Origin: Phocaeicola coprophilus
GTDB lineage: Bacteria > Bacteroidota > Bacteroidia > Bacteroidales > Bacteroidaceae
Direction: 5' to 3'
Assembly: GCA_016900015.1 (NCBI GenBank)
Contig: JACJJM010000001.1
Span: 248,001-312,000, forward strand
DNA: 64,000 nt
Shown: piece after piece, positions 27,101 through 34,693 of the stretch
Position numbering within the stretch: the stretch's first letter is position 1
Layout of the letters: each line of letters starts with the position of its first letter
Notes under the pieces: model-generated
What the model saw: only the letters and a program-made list of their open reading frames with translations
Database searches by the model: none
What the model was told of the DNA's origin: nothing
Translations under genes and position numbers: made by a program

Positions 27101-27370
27101 CTCTCCGATTGGGCTGTGGAAGACGGCTCGTTCCTGCGCCTGAGCACCTTGACGCTGGGCTATTCCCTGCCGAAATCGCTGCTTAGCAAAGTGAGGATTC
27201 AGAACCTGCGCTTCTACGTGACGGGCTACAACCTCTTCTGCTGGACAAGCTATTCCGGCGCAGACCCCGAAGTGTCGACCCGCCGCAAGACCAACCTGAC
27301 TCCGGGCGTGGACTACTCGGCTTATCCGAAGAGCCGCTCCTTCGTCTTTGGACTCAACCTCAGTTTCTAA
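24143..27370 (+). CDS. SusC/RagA TonB-linked outer-membrane transporter (pectin locus 1)
   Basis: This 1075-residue protein has a signal peptide to about residue 26 (LLAFAQ). A carboxypeptidase-regulatory-like beta-sandwich covers about 28-105 (SVTGTVTDPTGEPLIGVSVQ), followed by the TonB-box/plug region (VVVIGYGSVKKKDITGSV, then IEDITVLKDASSTAIYGSRG). A barrel runs to the C-terminal phenylalanine (FVFGLNLSF). It should import pectin oligosaccharides through the outer membrane with the SusD lid. It has no STN domain, unlike the SusC at 13097-16477. The next gene is susD, 26 bases on. Codon use is rich in C-ending codons, as in a highly expressed gene. Confidence 0.94.
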   Translation: MNQKSLIGRWAATLLMSLCCLLAFAQGKSVTGTVTDPTGEPLIGVSVQVKGAKQGAITDFDGNFKLANVPEGSTLVFSYIGYVTEEARVGAGNAPLKITLREDAQSLEEVVVIGYGSVKKKDITGSVATVDADALVAVPVASAVEALQGKLAGVQITTTEGSPDAEMKIRVRGGGSITQSNDPLYIVDGFPVDNISDIPTTDIEDITVLKDASSTAIYGSRGANGVIIVTTKSGQEGKISVNYNAYISVKKLADKLDVLKPADYAKWQYELALLNNQTAEDPMNPEQYTQYFGNWQDIDLYNNVDTNDWQDIVFGRTGTTFNHSLSISGGSDKMKFSFNYSHMDDKAIMQMSDFVRDNLSLKLNVKPTKNTKLDFSVRYAKRKVTGGGMNEQNEYSSSDSRLKNAILYTPFPIEGLTDAAADATDPDFNLYNPMESVRDNDRLQRRETWNINGSFTWEIFKNFQFKTEFGWDTYDNDDNRYYGPTTYYVRERVSDGYKNMPAIVLTGTERNTLRNTNTLSYDFEKLFAKDSRHHLNMMVGQEYIITKEREMTNNLQGFPLGFDANDCFTLTTQGHPYEVNDYYSPNDILFSWFGRVNYDFDSKYLLSATFRADGSSKFAEGNRWGFFPSAAVAWRISAEPFMEDTRSWLDDLKLRFSYGTAGNNNIPGGQIVQTWASSATNFLNTTDIIWAPSANMYNPDLKWETTITRNLGLDYTLFGGRLNGSLEYYWNSTKDLLILFRTAGIGYEGQYRNMGETANRGFEATINWVAVNKPNFGLNFNANISFNQSEIKSLGMMNDFTETTKWNSDITGDFLVAVGGEVGEMYGYRNDGRYEVSDFTGYDEVNHRWILRDDVVDSSPVVGDLRPGTVKLKDLTGEGLVNAGDQEVVGNANPVHTGGFGMNMRVYDFDLSANFNWSYGNDIYNANKIEYTSTAGTKYRNMTTEMADGKRWTNLNPDGTLCNDPEQLAALNANTTMWSPYMQRFFLSDWAVEDGSFLRLSTLTLGYSLPKSLLSKVRIQNLRFYVTGYNLFCWTSYSGADPEVSTRRKTNLTPGVDYSAYPKSRSFVFGLNLSF

Positions 27371-27396
27371 CCCTTTAACCAACGAACAAGAGCATT

Positions 27397-29220
27397 ATGA
27401 GAATGAACAAATATATCTATGCGTCGCTTTTCCTCCTGACGGGGGCAATGACTTCTTGCGACGACATTCTGGATGCGCCCACCATCTCTGCGACCGATGA
27501 GTCGGTGGTGTTCTCGAACTACACGCTGGCTGAGAATGCCGTGTTGGGCATCACCAATTCCTTTGGAGAAGTAAACTACCGTGGACGTTTCTCCTTTTAT
27601 GGCACGAACACCGACATGGAGTGGTGGAACGATGGCGGAACTGCTACCGATGAGAAAGCCCAACTCACCAACTATTCGGCCACTTCACTCAACGGGCAGA
27701 TGAACAAAGACGATAACCTCTGGGCGATGATGTACGAGGGCATTGAGAAAGCCAATCTCGTTATCCGTGGCTTGGAGACTTACGCTGACATGAACGACCC
27801 CGACTTCCGCCAGCTTCTTGGCGAAGCCTTGACCTACCGCGCTATCTATTATAGTGATTTAATAAAGATGTGGGGCGACGTGCCCATGCGCTTTGAGCCG
27901 TTGACCACTGAGACCATGTATATTGCCCGCACGGACAAGGATTCCATCTACGTCCGTCTGCTCGATGACCTCTATCGCGCCGAGGAGATGGTGGCTTGGC
28001 CTAACGAGACATCGACCACCAACACTGTGGAGCGTGTGAGCAAGGCTTTCGTAAAGGGACTTCGTGCCCGCATTGCCCTTTGGGCAGGCGGTTATTCGCA
28101 GCGTGCCGACGGCACCACCCGTTTGAGCAATGACCCGCGCTTGGCACAGGATGCCATGTGGCAGATTGCCAAGGACGAGTGTACAGCTATCATTGGCCAA
28201 GGTTGCAACACGCTGGGCGATTTCGAACAGACGTTTAGAGACCTTATGGCCGAGACGGTGACTGCCGGACGTGAATCCCTTTGGGAAATACCTTACTCTA
28301 ACGGCCGTGGCCGTATATTGCGTGATTTTGGTCTGAGACATGACAAAGCCGACCAATACACCGGCATGGTCAATGGCGGACTAGCTGGCCCTACGCCGAT
28401 AGCTTTCTATAAGTACGACCCTGAAGACGTGCGCCGTAATGTGACTTGCGTGCCTTACGGCTGGACAACTGATGCCTCCGGGCATGGCTATCAGACACCC
28501 TTACAGGTGAGCAAATGGTACTTCGGCAAGTATCGTTATGAATGGGTAACATCTCGTTTCATCCCTAATGGCAATGACGATGGCATGAACTGGATATACA
28601 TGCGCTACGCCGACATCTACCTCATGGCTGCCGAAGCTGTCAACGAGCTGGACGGCCCGCAAGCAGCCGCGCAATACCTGAAACCCATCCTTGACCGCGC
28701 CCTGCCGGCAGAAAAGGTAGATGCCTACATGGCTCAGGCCACGGCAAGCAAAGATGCTTTCCGCGAAGCTGTCATCGAACAGCGCGGTCTGGAGTTCTGC
28801 GGCGAGATGCTCCGCAAGGCCGACCTCATCCGCTGGAATCGTCTGGGCAGTGCATTGCGTGCAACGAAAGAAGAGTTGGAACTCCTGCGCACCCACAGCG
28901 GCAAGTATGCTGCCCTGCCGGAGAAGATTTATTACCAGACTGTGGAGACAGAGCCGAAGCCTGAAAGTCTCGTGTTCGACGAAGTGATTCCGGGCGAGAC
29001 CGTGGAAATCTACGGCTTGGAGTTGGGTCAAACCGACGAAATCGGTGCATCGCTGGGCTATGTGGAAGAGCCTATGACTTGGGCTGGAAAAGACAATTGG
29101 GCCGACAAAGTGAACGGCCTCTTCGTGAACGACCCCGACACACGCCCCTATTGGCCCATCTGGCAAGTATTCATTGACAACAGCAACGGCATGTTGGTGA
29201 ACTATCCTAACTATCAATAA
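27397..29220 (+). CDS. SusD/RagB-family lipoprotein (pectin locus 1)
   Basis: This 607-residue lipoprotein has the lipobox MTSC at about residues 18-21, followed by DDILDAPTISATDESVVFSN. The SusD helical repeats are seen in LLGEALTYRAIYYSDLIKMWGDVP and IYMRYADIYLMAAEAVNELDGP. A C-terminal stretch with DLIRWNRLGSALRATKEEL is typical too. It would bind oligogalacturonides at the surface and close the SusC channel. ATG 27397 and 27403 are both possible starts. It lies between susC (26 bases) and the DUF4957/DUF5123 gene (16 bases). Confidence 0.94.
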   Translation: MRMNKYIYASLFLLTGAMTSCDDILDAPTISATDESVVFSNYTLAENAVLGITNSFGEVNYRGRFSFYGTNTDMEWWNDGGTATDEKAQLTNYSATSLNGQMNKDDNLWAMMYEGIEKANLVIRGLETYADMNDPDFRQLLGEALTYRAIYYSDLIKMWGDVPMRFEPLTTETMYIARTDKDSIYVRLLDDLYRAEEMVAWPNETSTTNTVERVSKAFVKGLRARIALWAGGYSQRADGTTRLSNDPRLAQDAMWQIAKDECTAIIGQGCNTLGDFEQTFRDLMAETVTAGRESLWEIPYSNGRGRILRDFGLRHDKADQYTGMVNGGLAGPTPIAFYKYDPEDVRRNVTCVPYGWTTDASGHGYQTPLQVSKWYFGKYRYEWVTSRFIPNGNDDGMNWIYMRYADIYLMAAEAVNELDGPQAAAQYLKPILDRALPAEKVDAYMAQATASKDAFREAVIEQRGLEFCGEMLRKADLIRWNRLGSALRATKEELELLRTHSGKYAALPEKIYYQTVETEPKPESLVFDEVIPGETVEIYGLELGQTDEIGASLGYVEEPMTWAGKDNWADKVNGLFVNDPDTRPYWPIWQVFIDNSNGMLVNYPNYQ

Positions 29221-29236
29221 AAAGACGTAAACGACC

Positions 29237-30790
29237 ATGAAGAAATATTTGAACTACATAGCCGGATGCCTGCTGCTGGGAGCAGTGGCATCTTGTTCCG
29301 ACGCTCCCGCCGAGCTGACGGGCGTCGATTACGACCGCCTCTTCTCGCCCACGGAACTGGAAACCCGTGTGCGGAATGCGGTGGATGTGACCGTATCGTG
29401 GGTAGCCGTGGATAAAGCCGATTCCTACGTGCTGGAACTCTACCTGGGCACGACTGCCGGCGAAACGCCCCTCCGCACCGACGAGGCCACGACAGCCAGC
29501 TTCACCTACGAAGGCTTGGAGGGCGAAACGGAATACTTTGTCCGTGTGAAAGCCGTGGGCGAAGCCATCACCGAATCCAAATGGGTGGAGACCACCTTTG
29601 AGACCGGAGCCGAAGATATATTTGAGGAGGTGGCCAATGCCGACCTGGAGGCTACGCAAGTCACCCTCCGCTGGCCGGCAGGCGAGGAGGCCGACATCAT
29701 CACCCTCACTCCGGGCGACATTGTTTATGACATCACCCCCGAAGACATCGCTGCCGGATGCGCTACCATCATGGGCCTGACGCCTGAAACGGAATACACC
29801 GCTGTGATGACCCGTGGCGACAAGACGCGCGGCACAGTGACGTTTACCACGCCGATGGACTTGGGCGGCGCAACGCGCCTCACGCCGGACATGGACTTTG
29901 TGGCTGCGCTTGAAGGTGCCGAGGCCGGTACAGTGTTTGCGCTCGAAGCGGGCACATACGTCATCCCCGATGAAAAAGAAGCTGCAGGCAAGCTCGCCAT
30001 TTCCGCCGATGTGACGCTCAATGCTATCGATGCTGACAATAAGCCTGTCATCAACGGCTGCATCACGCTCAACGGTGGTGCATCGTTCACAGCAAACAAC
30101 ATCGTCTTCGACGGTACGGGGACTGACGGTAGTCAGGCGTTCGATTGGAAAGACGAGGGCACTTACGACCACCTCACGCTCAATGGCTGCGAGGTGCGTA
30201 ACTACACGAAAGGTTTCTTCTACCTCAATGTGGCTGCGCTTGTCAACACCATCACCATCGACAACTGCTTGATACACGACATCGAGTGTAGCGGCGGCGA
30301 CTTGTTCGACAGCCGCAAGGGCGCGTACAACAGTTTCACGCTCTCTAACTCGACTGTATGGAACAGCTGCGCTGCGCGCGACTTTATTCGTTTCGATGAT
30401 GCTTCGGGCAGCTTCTCCGGTGTTGCCCCAGTGGTGACTGTGACCAACTGTACACTCGACGGCATAGGTGGAGGCGATGCGCCTAACTATCGTATCCTCT
30501 ATGTTCGCTTTGCAGGAAACAGCATTATATTCACGAACAACATCGTGTCGAACAGCAACTACAAGCGCGGATTCTCCGACCAGGCTAAGACTTCAGTTCC
30601 GACGTTTGGCAACAACAACTATTGGAATACTGTTAACTTAGTGGCTAATGATGGTGGCACGGGCACTATCTTCGATGCCGACGGCACGACGCTTGACCCG
30701 GGCTATAAGGACGCTGCCAACGGCGACTTCACCCTCTCGAACGAAGATCTAATCTACGAAGAAGTCGGCGACCCCCGCTGGAGACAATAA
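29237..30790 (+). CDS. DUF4957/DUF5123 surface lipoprotein with fibronectin-like domains
   Basis: This 517-residue lipoprotein has a lipobox (VASC at residues 17-20). Two fibronectin-III-like domains come next; phrases such as GLEGETEYFVRVKA and GLTPETEYTAVMTRGD mark the strand pairs. A right-handed beta-helix region of the DUF4957/DUF5123 type begins near residue 215. It ends with EEVGDPRWRQ, the usual DUF5123 end. Such proteins stand third after susCD in pectin loci and are thought to bind glycan at the cell surface; no catalytic residues are evident. A strong terminator follows 42 bases later. Confidence 0.85.
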   Translation: MKKYLNYIAGCLLLGAVASCSDAPAELTGVDYDRLFSPTELETRVRNAVDVTVSWVAVDKADSYVLELYLGTTAGETPLRTDEATTASFTYEGLEGETEYFVRVKAVGEAITESKWVETTFETGAEDIFEEVANADLEATQVTLRWPAGEEADIITLTPGDIVYDITPEDIAAGCATIMGLTPETEYTAVMTRGDKTRGTVTFTTPMDLGGATRLTPDMDFVAALEGAEAGTVFALEAGTYVIPDEKEAAGKLAISADVTLNAIDADNKPVINGCITLNGGASFTANNIVFDGTGTDGSQAFDWKDEGTYDHLTLNGCEVRNYTKGFFYLNVAALVNTITIDNCLIHDIECSGGDLFDSRKGAYNSFTLSNSTVWNSCAARDFIRFDDASGSFSGVAPVVTVTNCTLDGIGGGDAPNYRILYVRFAGNSIIFTNNIVSNSNYKRGFSDQAKTSVPTFGNNNYWNTVNLVANDGGTGTIFDADGTTLDPGYKDAANGDFTLSNEDLIYEEVGDPRWRQ

Positions 30791-30831
30791 AACAATAGGT
30801 AGACAACAGATAAGGTAAAAATCTGACCCCA

Positions 30832-30872
30832 ATCCCTGCTATGGCGTGACTGCCGTAGCGGGGATTTTTTTT
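30832..30872 (+). terminator. Rho-independent terminator of pectin locus 1
   Basis: A 14-bp stem (30832-30845 with 30852-30865, two wobble pairs) and a run of eight T follow the DUF5123 gene. Confidence 0.92.
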
Positions 30873-30898
30873 CGCCGGGCAGGGAGGAAAAGCCTTGT

Positions 30899-30988
30899 AA
30901 AGGGTAGCCGGGAGCGGAAAGGAGGGTAGCCGACGACGGAAAGGAATCCGCCCGAGGACGGAAAGGAGTCCGCTCCCGGCTACCCTTT
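30899..30988. repeat. 22-bp-unit repeat family, locus C
   Basis: Three units with CGGAAAGGA start at 30915, 30937 and 30959, exactly 22 bases apart. They lie inside a perfect 20-bp inverted repeat, AAAGGGTAGCCGGGAGCGGA at 30899-30918 and its complement at 30969-30988. Confidence 0.88.
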
Positions 30989-31058
30989 AGGGTGCTCCGG
31001 AAAGGACTCCGCAGCGTAATTCTTCGCGTCGGGCAACGCGAGGAAGCGATTTTTTATG

Positions 31059-31066
31059 TATGTTTG
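31059..31066 (+). promoter_or_regulatory. -7 box of the DUF59 gene
   Basis: TATGTTTG fits TAnnTTTG. It overlaps the first in-frame ATG, so translation must begin at a later ATG. Confidence 0.5.
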
Positions 31067-31083
31067 CACATAAACTCATTTTC

Positions 31084-31410
31084 ATGCCTATGGATACAAA
31101 CGAAAAACTGGCTATCGAAGAACGAATCATCAAAATGCTCAAGACCGTCTATGACCCGGAAATCCCGGTGAATATCTACGACTTGGGGCTGGTCTACAAG
31201 GTCGACGTGCAGGACGACGGCGAAACGGCCATCGACATGACGCTGACGGCGCCCAACTGTCCGGCTGCCGAGTTCATCATGGAAGACGTCCGCCAGAAAG
31301 TGGAGTCGGTCGAGGGTGTGAAGTGTGCCACCATCAATCTCGTCTTTGAGCCTGAGTGGAACAAGGACATGATGAGCGAGGAGGCCAAGCTCGAACTGGG
31401 TTTCCTCTGA
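31084..31410 (+). CDS. MIP18/DUF59 family protein, SufT-like Fe-S assembly factor
   Basis: This 108-residue protein is a single DUF59 domain. The family works in iron-sulfur cluster maturation (SufT, MIP18, PaaD). It shows TVYDPEIPVNIYDLGLVYKV near the start and the conserved TAPNCPAAEF with the family cysteine. I chose ATG 31084 (MPMDTNEK); the ATG at 31060 lies within the putative -7 box, and 31090 is also possible. It stands alone, not in a suf operon. Its exact client cannot be told from sequence. Confidence 0.9.
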   Translation: MPMDTNEKLAIEERIIKMLKTVYDPEIPVNIYDLGLVYKVDVQDDGETAIDMTLTAPNCPAAEFIMEDVRQKVESVEGVKCATINLVFEPEWNKDMMSEEAKLELGFL

Positions 31411-31505
31411 AAACAGGTCTTTGCCGACGCATGCCGTCATTCGTATGAAACTGCGGCATGAGAATCGTCCGGTGAAGTAGAAACTCGTATTTAGTCTATG
31501 CAATA

Positions 31506-31615
31506 TTTAGACGCGGATGAAGCGGATTTAGGGGATTGTTTTTTATCATAAGACACTAAATCCTACTGAATCATAGGGATTATGAATCCGTTAAATCCGT
31601 GCATCCGCGTCTAAA
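31506..31615. repeat. GACGCGGAT-type inverted repeat, copy 2
   Basis: TTTAGACGCGGATGAAGCGGATTTA (31506-31530; shown here as one arm) has its near-complement at 31592-31615. The arms are about 24 bases, the loop about 61. It shares GACGCGGATGA with the copy at 18158-18290 and lies just upstream of lpxH. Confidence 0.8.
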
Positions 31616-31655
31616 AAATAATTGGGCATATTCATTTAATTCTTGTGACTTACGT

Positions 31656-32420
31656 ATGAAGAATGTCTATTTCCTTTCGGATGCGCACCTCGGTTCGCGT
31701 GCCATCCCGCACAGCCGCACGCAGGAGCGCCGGCTGGTGAACTTCCTGGACCAGATTAAGAACGACGCCGCAGCGGTCTATCTGCTGGGCGACATGTTTG
31801 ACTTCTGGTATGAGTTCAAGACTGTCGTGCCCAAAGGATATACCCGCTTTCTGGGCAAGCTCTCCGAGTTGACCGACCGCGGGGTGGAGGTGCATTTTTT
31901 CACGGGCAACCATGACATCTGGTGTGGCGACTACCTGGAGAAGGAGTGTGGCGTCACGCTCCACCGTGCCCCGCTCACGTGTGAGATCTACGGCAAGCTC
32001 TTCTATCTGGCCCATGGCGACGGGCTGGGCGACCCTGACCGCAACTTCAAGCTGCTGCGGGCGATGTTTCACAGCCACACGCTGCAACGCCTCTTTTCCA
32101 GCCTCCATCCCCGCTGGAGCATGGAGCTGGGCCTGGAGTGGGCCAAACACAGCCGTCAGAAGCGGGAAGGGGGGAAGGAGCCTCCCTACATGGGCGAGGA
32201 CCGGGAATATCTCGTGCTTTATACGAAGGATTATCTCAAGCTGCATCCTGACATCAACTATTTCGTCTACGGCCACCGTCACATCGAGCTGGACCTGATG
32301 CTCAGCCGCACGACGCGCATGCTCATCTTGGGCGACTGGATTACGTCGTTCACTTATGCTGTGTTTGACGGGGAGCACATGTATCTGGAAAACTACGTTG
32401 AGGGGGAGACGAAGTTCTGA
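31656..32420 (+). CDS. lpxH: UDP-2,3-diacylglucosamine hydrolase
   Basis: This 254-residue metallophosphoesterase fits LpxH, which hydrolyses UDP-2,3-diacylglucosamine to lipid X in lipid A synthesis at the cytoplasmic face of the inner membrane. The metal motifs are SDAHLGS, GDMFDFWYE, GNHD, HGDGLG and YGHRH. I chose ATG 31656, because it puts the phosphoesterase motif at residues 8-14; the open frame runs 57 bases further upstream, into the hairpin repeat at 31506-31615. It is a single gene, with no lipid A gene beside it. Confidence 0.92.
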   Translation: MKNVYFLSDAHLGSRAIPHSRTQERRLVNFLDQIKNDAAAVYLLGDMFDFWYEFKTVVPKGYTRFLGKLSELTDRGVEVHFFTGNHDIWCGDYLEKECGVTLHRAPLTCEIYGKLFYLAHGDGLGDPDRNFKLLRAMFHSHTLQRLFSSLHPRWSMELGLEWAKHSRQKREGGKEPPYMGEDREYLVLYTKDYLKLHPDINYFVYGHRHIELDLMLSRTTRMLILGDWITSFTYAVFDGEHMYLENYVEGETKF

Positions 32421-32431
32421 CCCTAAATACA

Positions 32432-32602
32432 GCCCCTCCCAAACCCTCCCCCGAAGGGAGGGCTTAAAACTGAATGGAGCGTTGTTTTGTTTATTAAAAA
32501 GGAATAACCAGCCACTCCGTACATTCGTGTTTAGCTATTCTCCTATCTGATACTTTCTTTAAGGAAAAAAGCCCTCCCTTCGGGGGAGGGTTTGGGAGGG
32601 GC
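32432..32602. repeat. Perfect 34-bp inverted repeat
   Basis: The arms 32432-32465 and 32569-32602 are exact complements, rich in CCCTCCC, and separated by 103 bases. Each arm also has its own small palindrome (CCCTCCC around CCGAA). It fills most of the gap 32421-32723 between lpxH and the repeat-protein gene. It may act as a transcription barrier, or be a mobile palindrome; no transposase is present. Confidence 0.9.
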
Positions 32603-32676
32603 CGTCCCTCCGTGTTTAAAGGGATTTCCCTAATGCATTTTAGGGGAAAAACGTTGGCGGAGGATTTTCCTCCTTG

Positions 32677-32684
32677 TATCTTTG
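32677..32684 (+). promoter_or_regulatory. -7 box of the Arg/Pro-repeat gene
   Basis: TATCTTTG matches TAnnTTTG exactly, 40 bases before the ATG. Confidence 0.6.
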
Positions 32685-32723
32685 CTTCAGACAAAAAACT
32701 GAAGTCGAACGGATAAAATAAGA

Positions 32724-33809
32724 ATGGCTATGAAAAGAGTAAAGACAATAAGCCTGATGCTGGTGCTTTTTTGGCTGTGGACAACCTCCGCCTTTGCTGC
32801 GATGAGCACTTCGGAAGTGCGCGAGAATGCGCGTTTCATGACCGACCGCATGGCGTATGAGTTGGGACTCAGCAGCATGCAGCGCAATGATGTGTATGAA
32901 ATCAACTATGACTTCTTCGAAAGCGTCCGCTTCGTGATGGACGACTTGGCAACCGGTTATTCTTACGCTATAGACCGGTATTATGAAAGCCTCGATTTGC
33001 GAAACGACGACCTGAGCTATGTGCTTACGCGCGGCCAGTTTGAGCGTTTCATGAACCGGGACTATTTCTATCGCCCGCTCTATGTGGACAATCGCGTGTG
33101 TCGCATCCGCATTTATTCGGTGTACACCAATCCTGCTTTCTATTATTATGCCGCTCCGCTCAATTTTCTGACCTACGTGGGCTTGCATAGCCGTGCGCAT
33201 TATGTGCATGGGTTCTATTGCAACCGTTATCATCATCCGCGTTATACGGGTGTGTGGGTTCGTCCCAGTCGGCATGTCCACTATGCGGTCAATCGTCGTC
33301 ATGATTTTGGACCAGGCATAGCCGGCCGTCCAGCTTCACGTCCGCCTCGTCCTGTCGTCCGTCCGCCGTATGACAACCGCCCGTCGCGTCCCGCTGTGCG
33401 TCCGCCGCATGACAACCGTCCGTCACGCCCCGCTGTGCGTCCGCCGCACGACAATCGTCCGTCACGTCCCGCTGTGCGTCCGCCGCATGACAATCGTCCG
33501 TCGCGTCCTGCTGTCCGTCCGTCGCACGACAACCGTCCGTCACGCCCGGATGTCCGCCCGCCGCACGACAATCGCCCGTCACGCCCGGATGTCCGCCCGC
33601 CGCACGACAATCGCCCACAAAAGCCGAATGCCCGGCCCTCGCATGACAAACGTCCGCAAAGACCGAGCACTCGCCCGTCAACTAACAATCGTCCCTCACG
33701 GCCCAGTGTCCGTCCGTCGGACAACAACCGTCCTTCGCGGCCGAACACCCGTCCTTCGGAGAGGAACAGCCGTCCGCAACGGGGCGAAGGGAGGACGGTC
33801 AGGGTTTGA
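32724..33809 (+). CDS. Exported protein with basic Arg/Pro-rich 13-residue repeats
   Basis: I do not recognise a family. The 361-residue protein has a signal peptide (LVLFWLWTTSAFAA), then a folded-looking region to about residue 195 rich in Tyr and Phe (NPAFYYYAAPLNF). From residue 212 to 354 there are eleven 13-residue repeats with the consensus VRPPHDNRPSRPA. The tail carries about four Arg per repeat unit and is strongly basic and probably unstructured. It may bind nucleic acid, lipopolysaccharide or other anionic polymers; this is inference. Its stop overlaps the convergent CvfB-like gene by 11 bases. ATG 32730 is an alternative start. Confidence 0.75.
   Translation: MAMKRVKTISLMLVLFWLWTTSAFAAMSTSEVRENARFMTDRMAYELGLSSMQRNDVYEINYDFFESVRFVMDDLATGYSYAIDRYYESLDLRNDDLSYVLTRGQFERFMNRDYFYRPLYVDNRVCRIRIYSVYTNPAFYYYAAPLNFLTYVGLHSRAHYVHGFYCNRYHHPRYTGVWVRPSRHVHYAVNRRHDFGPGIAGRPASRPPRPVVRPPYDNRPSRPAVRPPHDNRPSRPAVRPPHDNRPSRPAVRPPHDNRPSRPAVRPSHDNRPSRPDVRPPHDNRPSRPDVRPPHDNRPQKPNARPSHDKRPQRPSTRPSTNNRPSRPSVRPSDNNRPSRPNTRPSERNSRPQRGEGRTVRV
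33357..33785 (+). repeat. 39-bp in-frame tandem repeat, 11 units
   Basis: Eleven units of 39 bases encode the 13-residue repeats. The first four are nearly identical and the last four degenerate, so the array may vary in copy number. Because the unit is a multiple of three, other frames stay open too; they are not genes. Confidence 0.95.
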
Positions 33810-34665
33810 GCCGGGGCTTTCTCTGTGGTTTCTCACAGAGACGGATGCCTCCCTCTTCGAGGGTCACAAGGTGTTTCTTGTAGAGGTCTCCCACCGCTTT
33901 TTTGAAAGTTTTTTTGCTCACGCCGAAGGTCGCATAAATGTCTTCGGCGGGAGTTTTGTCTTGGAATGTCGTGAAGCCGTCGTGTTGGCGGATGTAGTCC
34001 AGAAGGACTTCGGCGAAGTCGTCCACCTTTCGTGGACCGTCAGGCTGGAGGACGATGTCGATTTTGCCGTCAGGACGCACTTGCCGTACGTAGGCTTCCG
34101 TCTTCGTGCCCGTACTCAGCGGACGCACGACGTCCGTGGCATAAATCAATCCTCCGAAGCGATTGTCCACGATGACCTTGTAGCCCAGGTCTGTACGTTG
34201 CCACACCAGGATTTCCACACCGTCGCCGGGATGGTAGGGCGGCATGTCGTTTGACAGGTAGCGTTCCACCTTTGCGGAAGCCATAATGCGGTAACTGTCT
34301 TCGTCGAGATGTACATGTACCACGTAGCGTTCTCCCTTTTCCATCTTGTTTTTTTGCTCACGGAAGGGCACAAACAAGTCCTTCATCAGTCCCCAGTCGA
34401 GGAATGCCCCGTATTGGTTGGTCCAGGCCACTTCCAGGCAGGCGAAGTCGCCCACTTGCGCATAAGGGGTAAGTGTGGTGGCCACGAGCCGTTCTTCGTT
34501 GTCCAGGTAGATGAACACGTTGAGCATGTCTCCCTGTTGGCAATCTTCCGGGACATAGCGGGCCGGCAACAGGATTTCACCGTCGTCGCCTCCATCAAGA
34601 TAAACACCGAAGTCGACTTCTTTCACGACTTCCAGTTGGTTGTATCGTCCTAATCGTACGTGCAT
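33799..34665 (-). CDS. CvfB-like S1-domain RNA-binding protein
   Basis: This 288-residue protein matches the CvfB family: several S1-like beta-barrels followed by a winged helix. It starts MHVRLGRYNQLEVVKEVDFG, typical of the first S1 domain, and its C-terminal part has YATFGVSKKTFKKAVGDLYK, the winged-helix signature. Family members bind RNA and influence gene expression; the targets here are unknown. It is the last gene of the four-gene minus-strand operon. Its stop (TGA 33799-33801) lies inside the convergent repeat-protein gene, and no terminator was seen between them. Confidence 0.88.
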   Translation of the reverse strand: MHVRLGRYNQLEVVKEVDFGVYLDGGDDGEILLPARYVPEDCQQGDMLNVFIYLDNEERLVATTLTPYAQVGDFACLEVAWTNQYGAFLDWGLMKDLFVPFREQKNKMEKGERYVVHVHLDEDSYRIMASAKVERYLSNDMPPYHPGDGVEILVWQRTDLGYKVIVDNRFGGLIYATDVVRPLSTGTKTEAYVRQVRPDGKIDIVLQPDGPRKVDDFAEVLLDYIRQHDGFTTFQDKTPAEDIYATFGVSKKTFKKAVGDLYKKHLVTLEEGGIRLCEKPQRKPRLKP

Positions 34666-34693
34666 GATTTGTGTAGTTTAAGAGGTTGGATAG

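Noticed and set aside
33289-33748. Minus- and alternative plus-strand frames in the 39-bp repeat
   Set aside because: The repeat unit is a multiple of three, so all frames lack stops; only the frame with a signal peptide and folded N-terminal part is supported.
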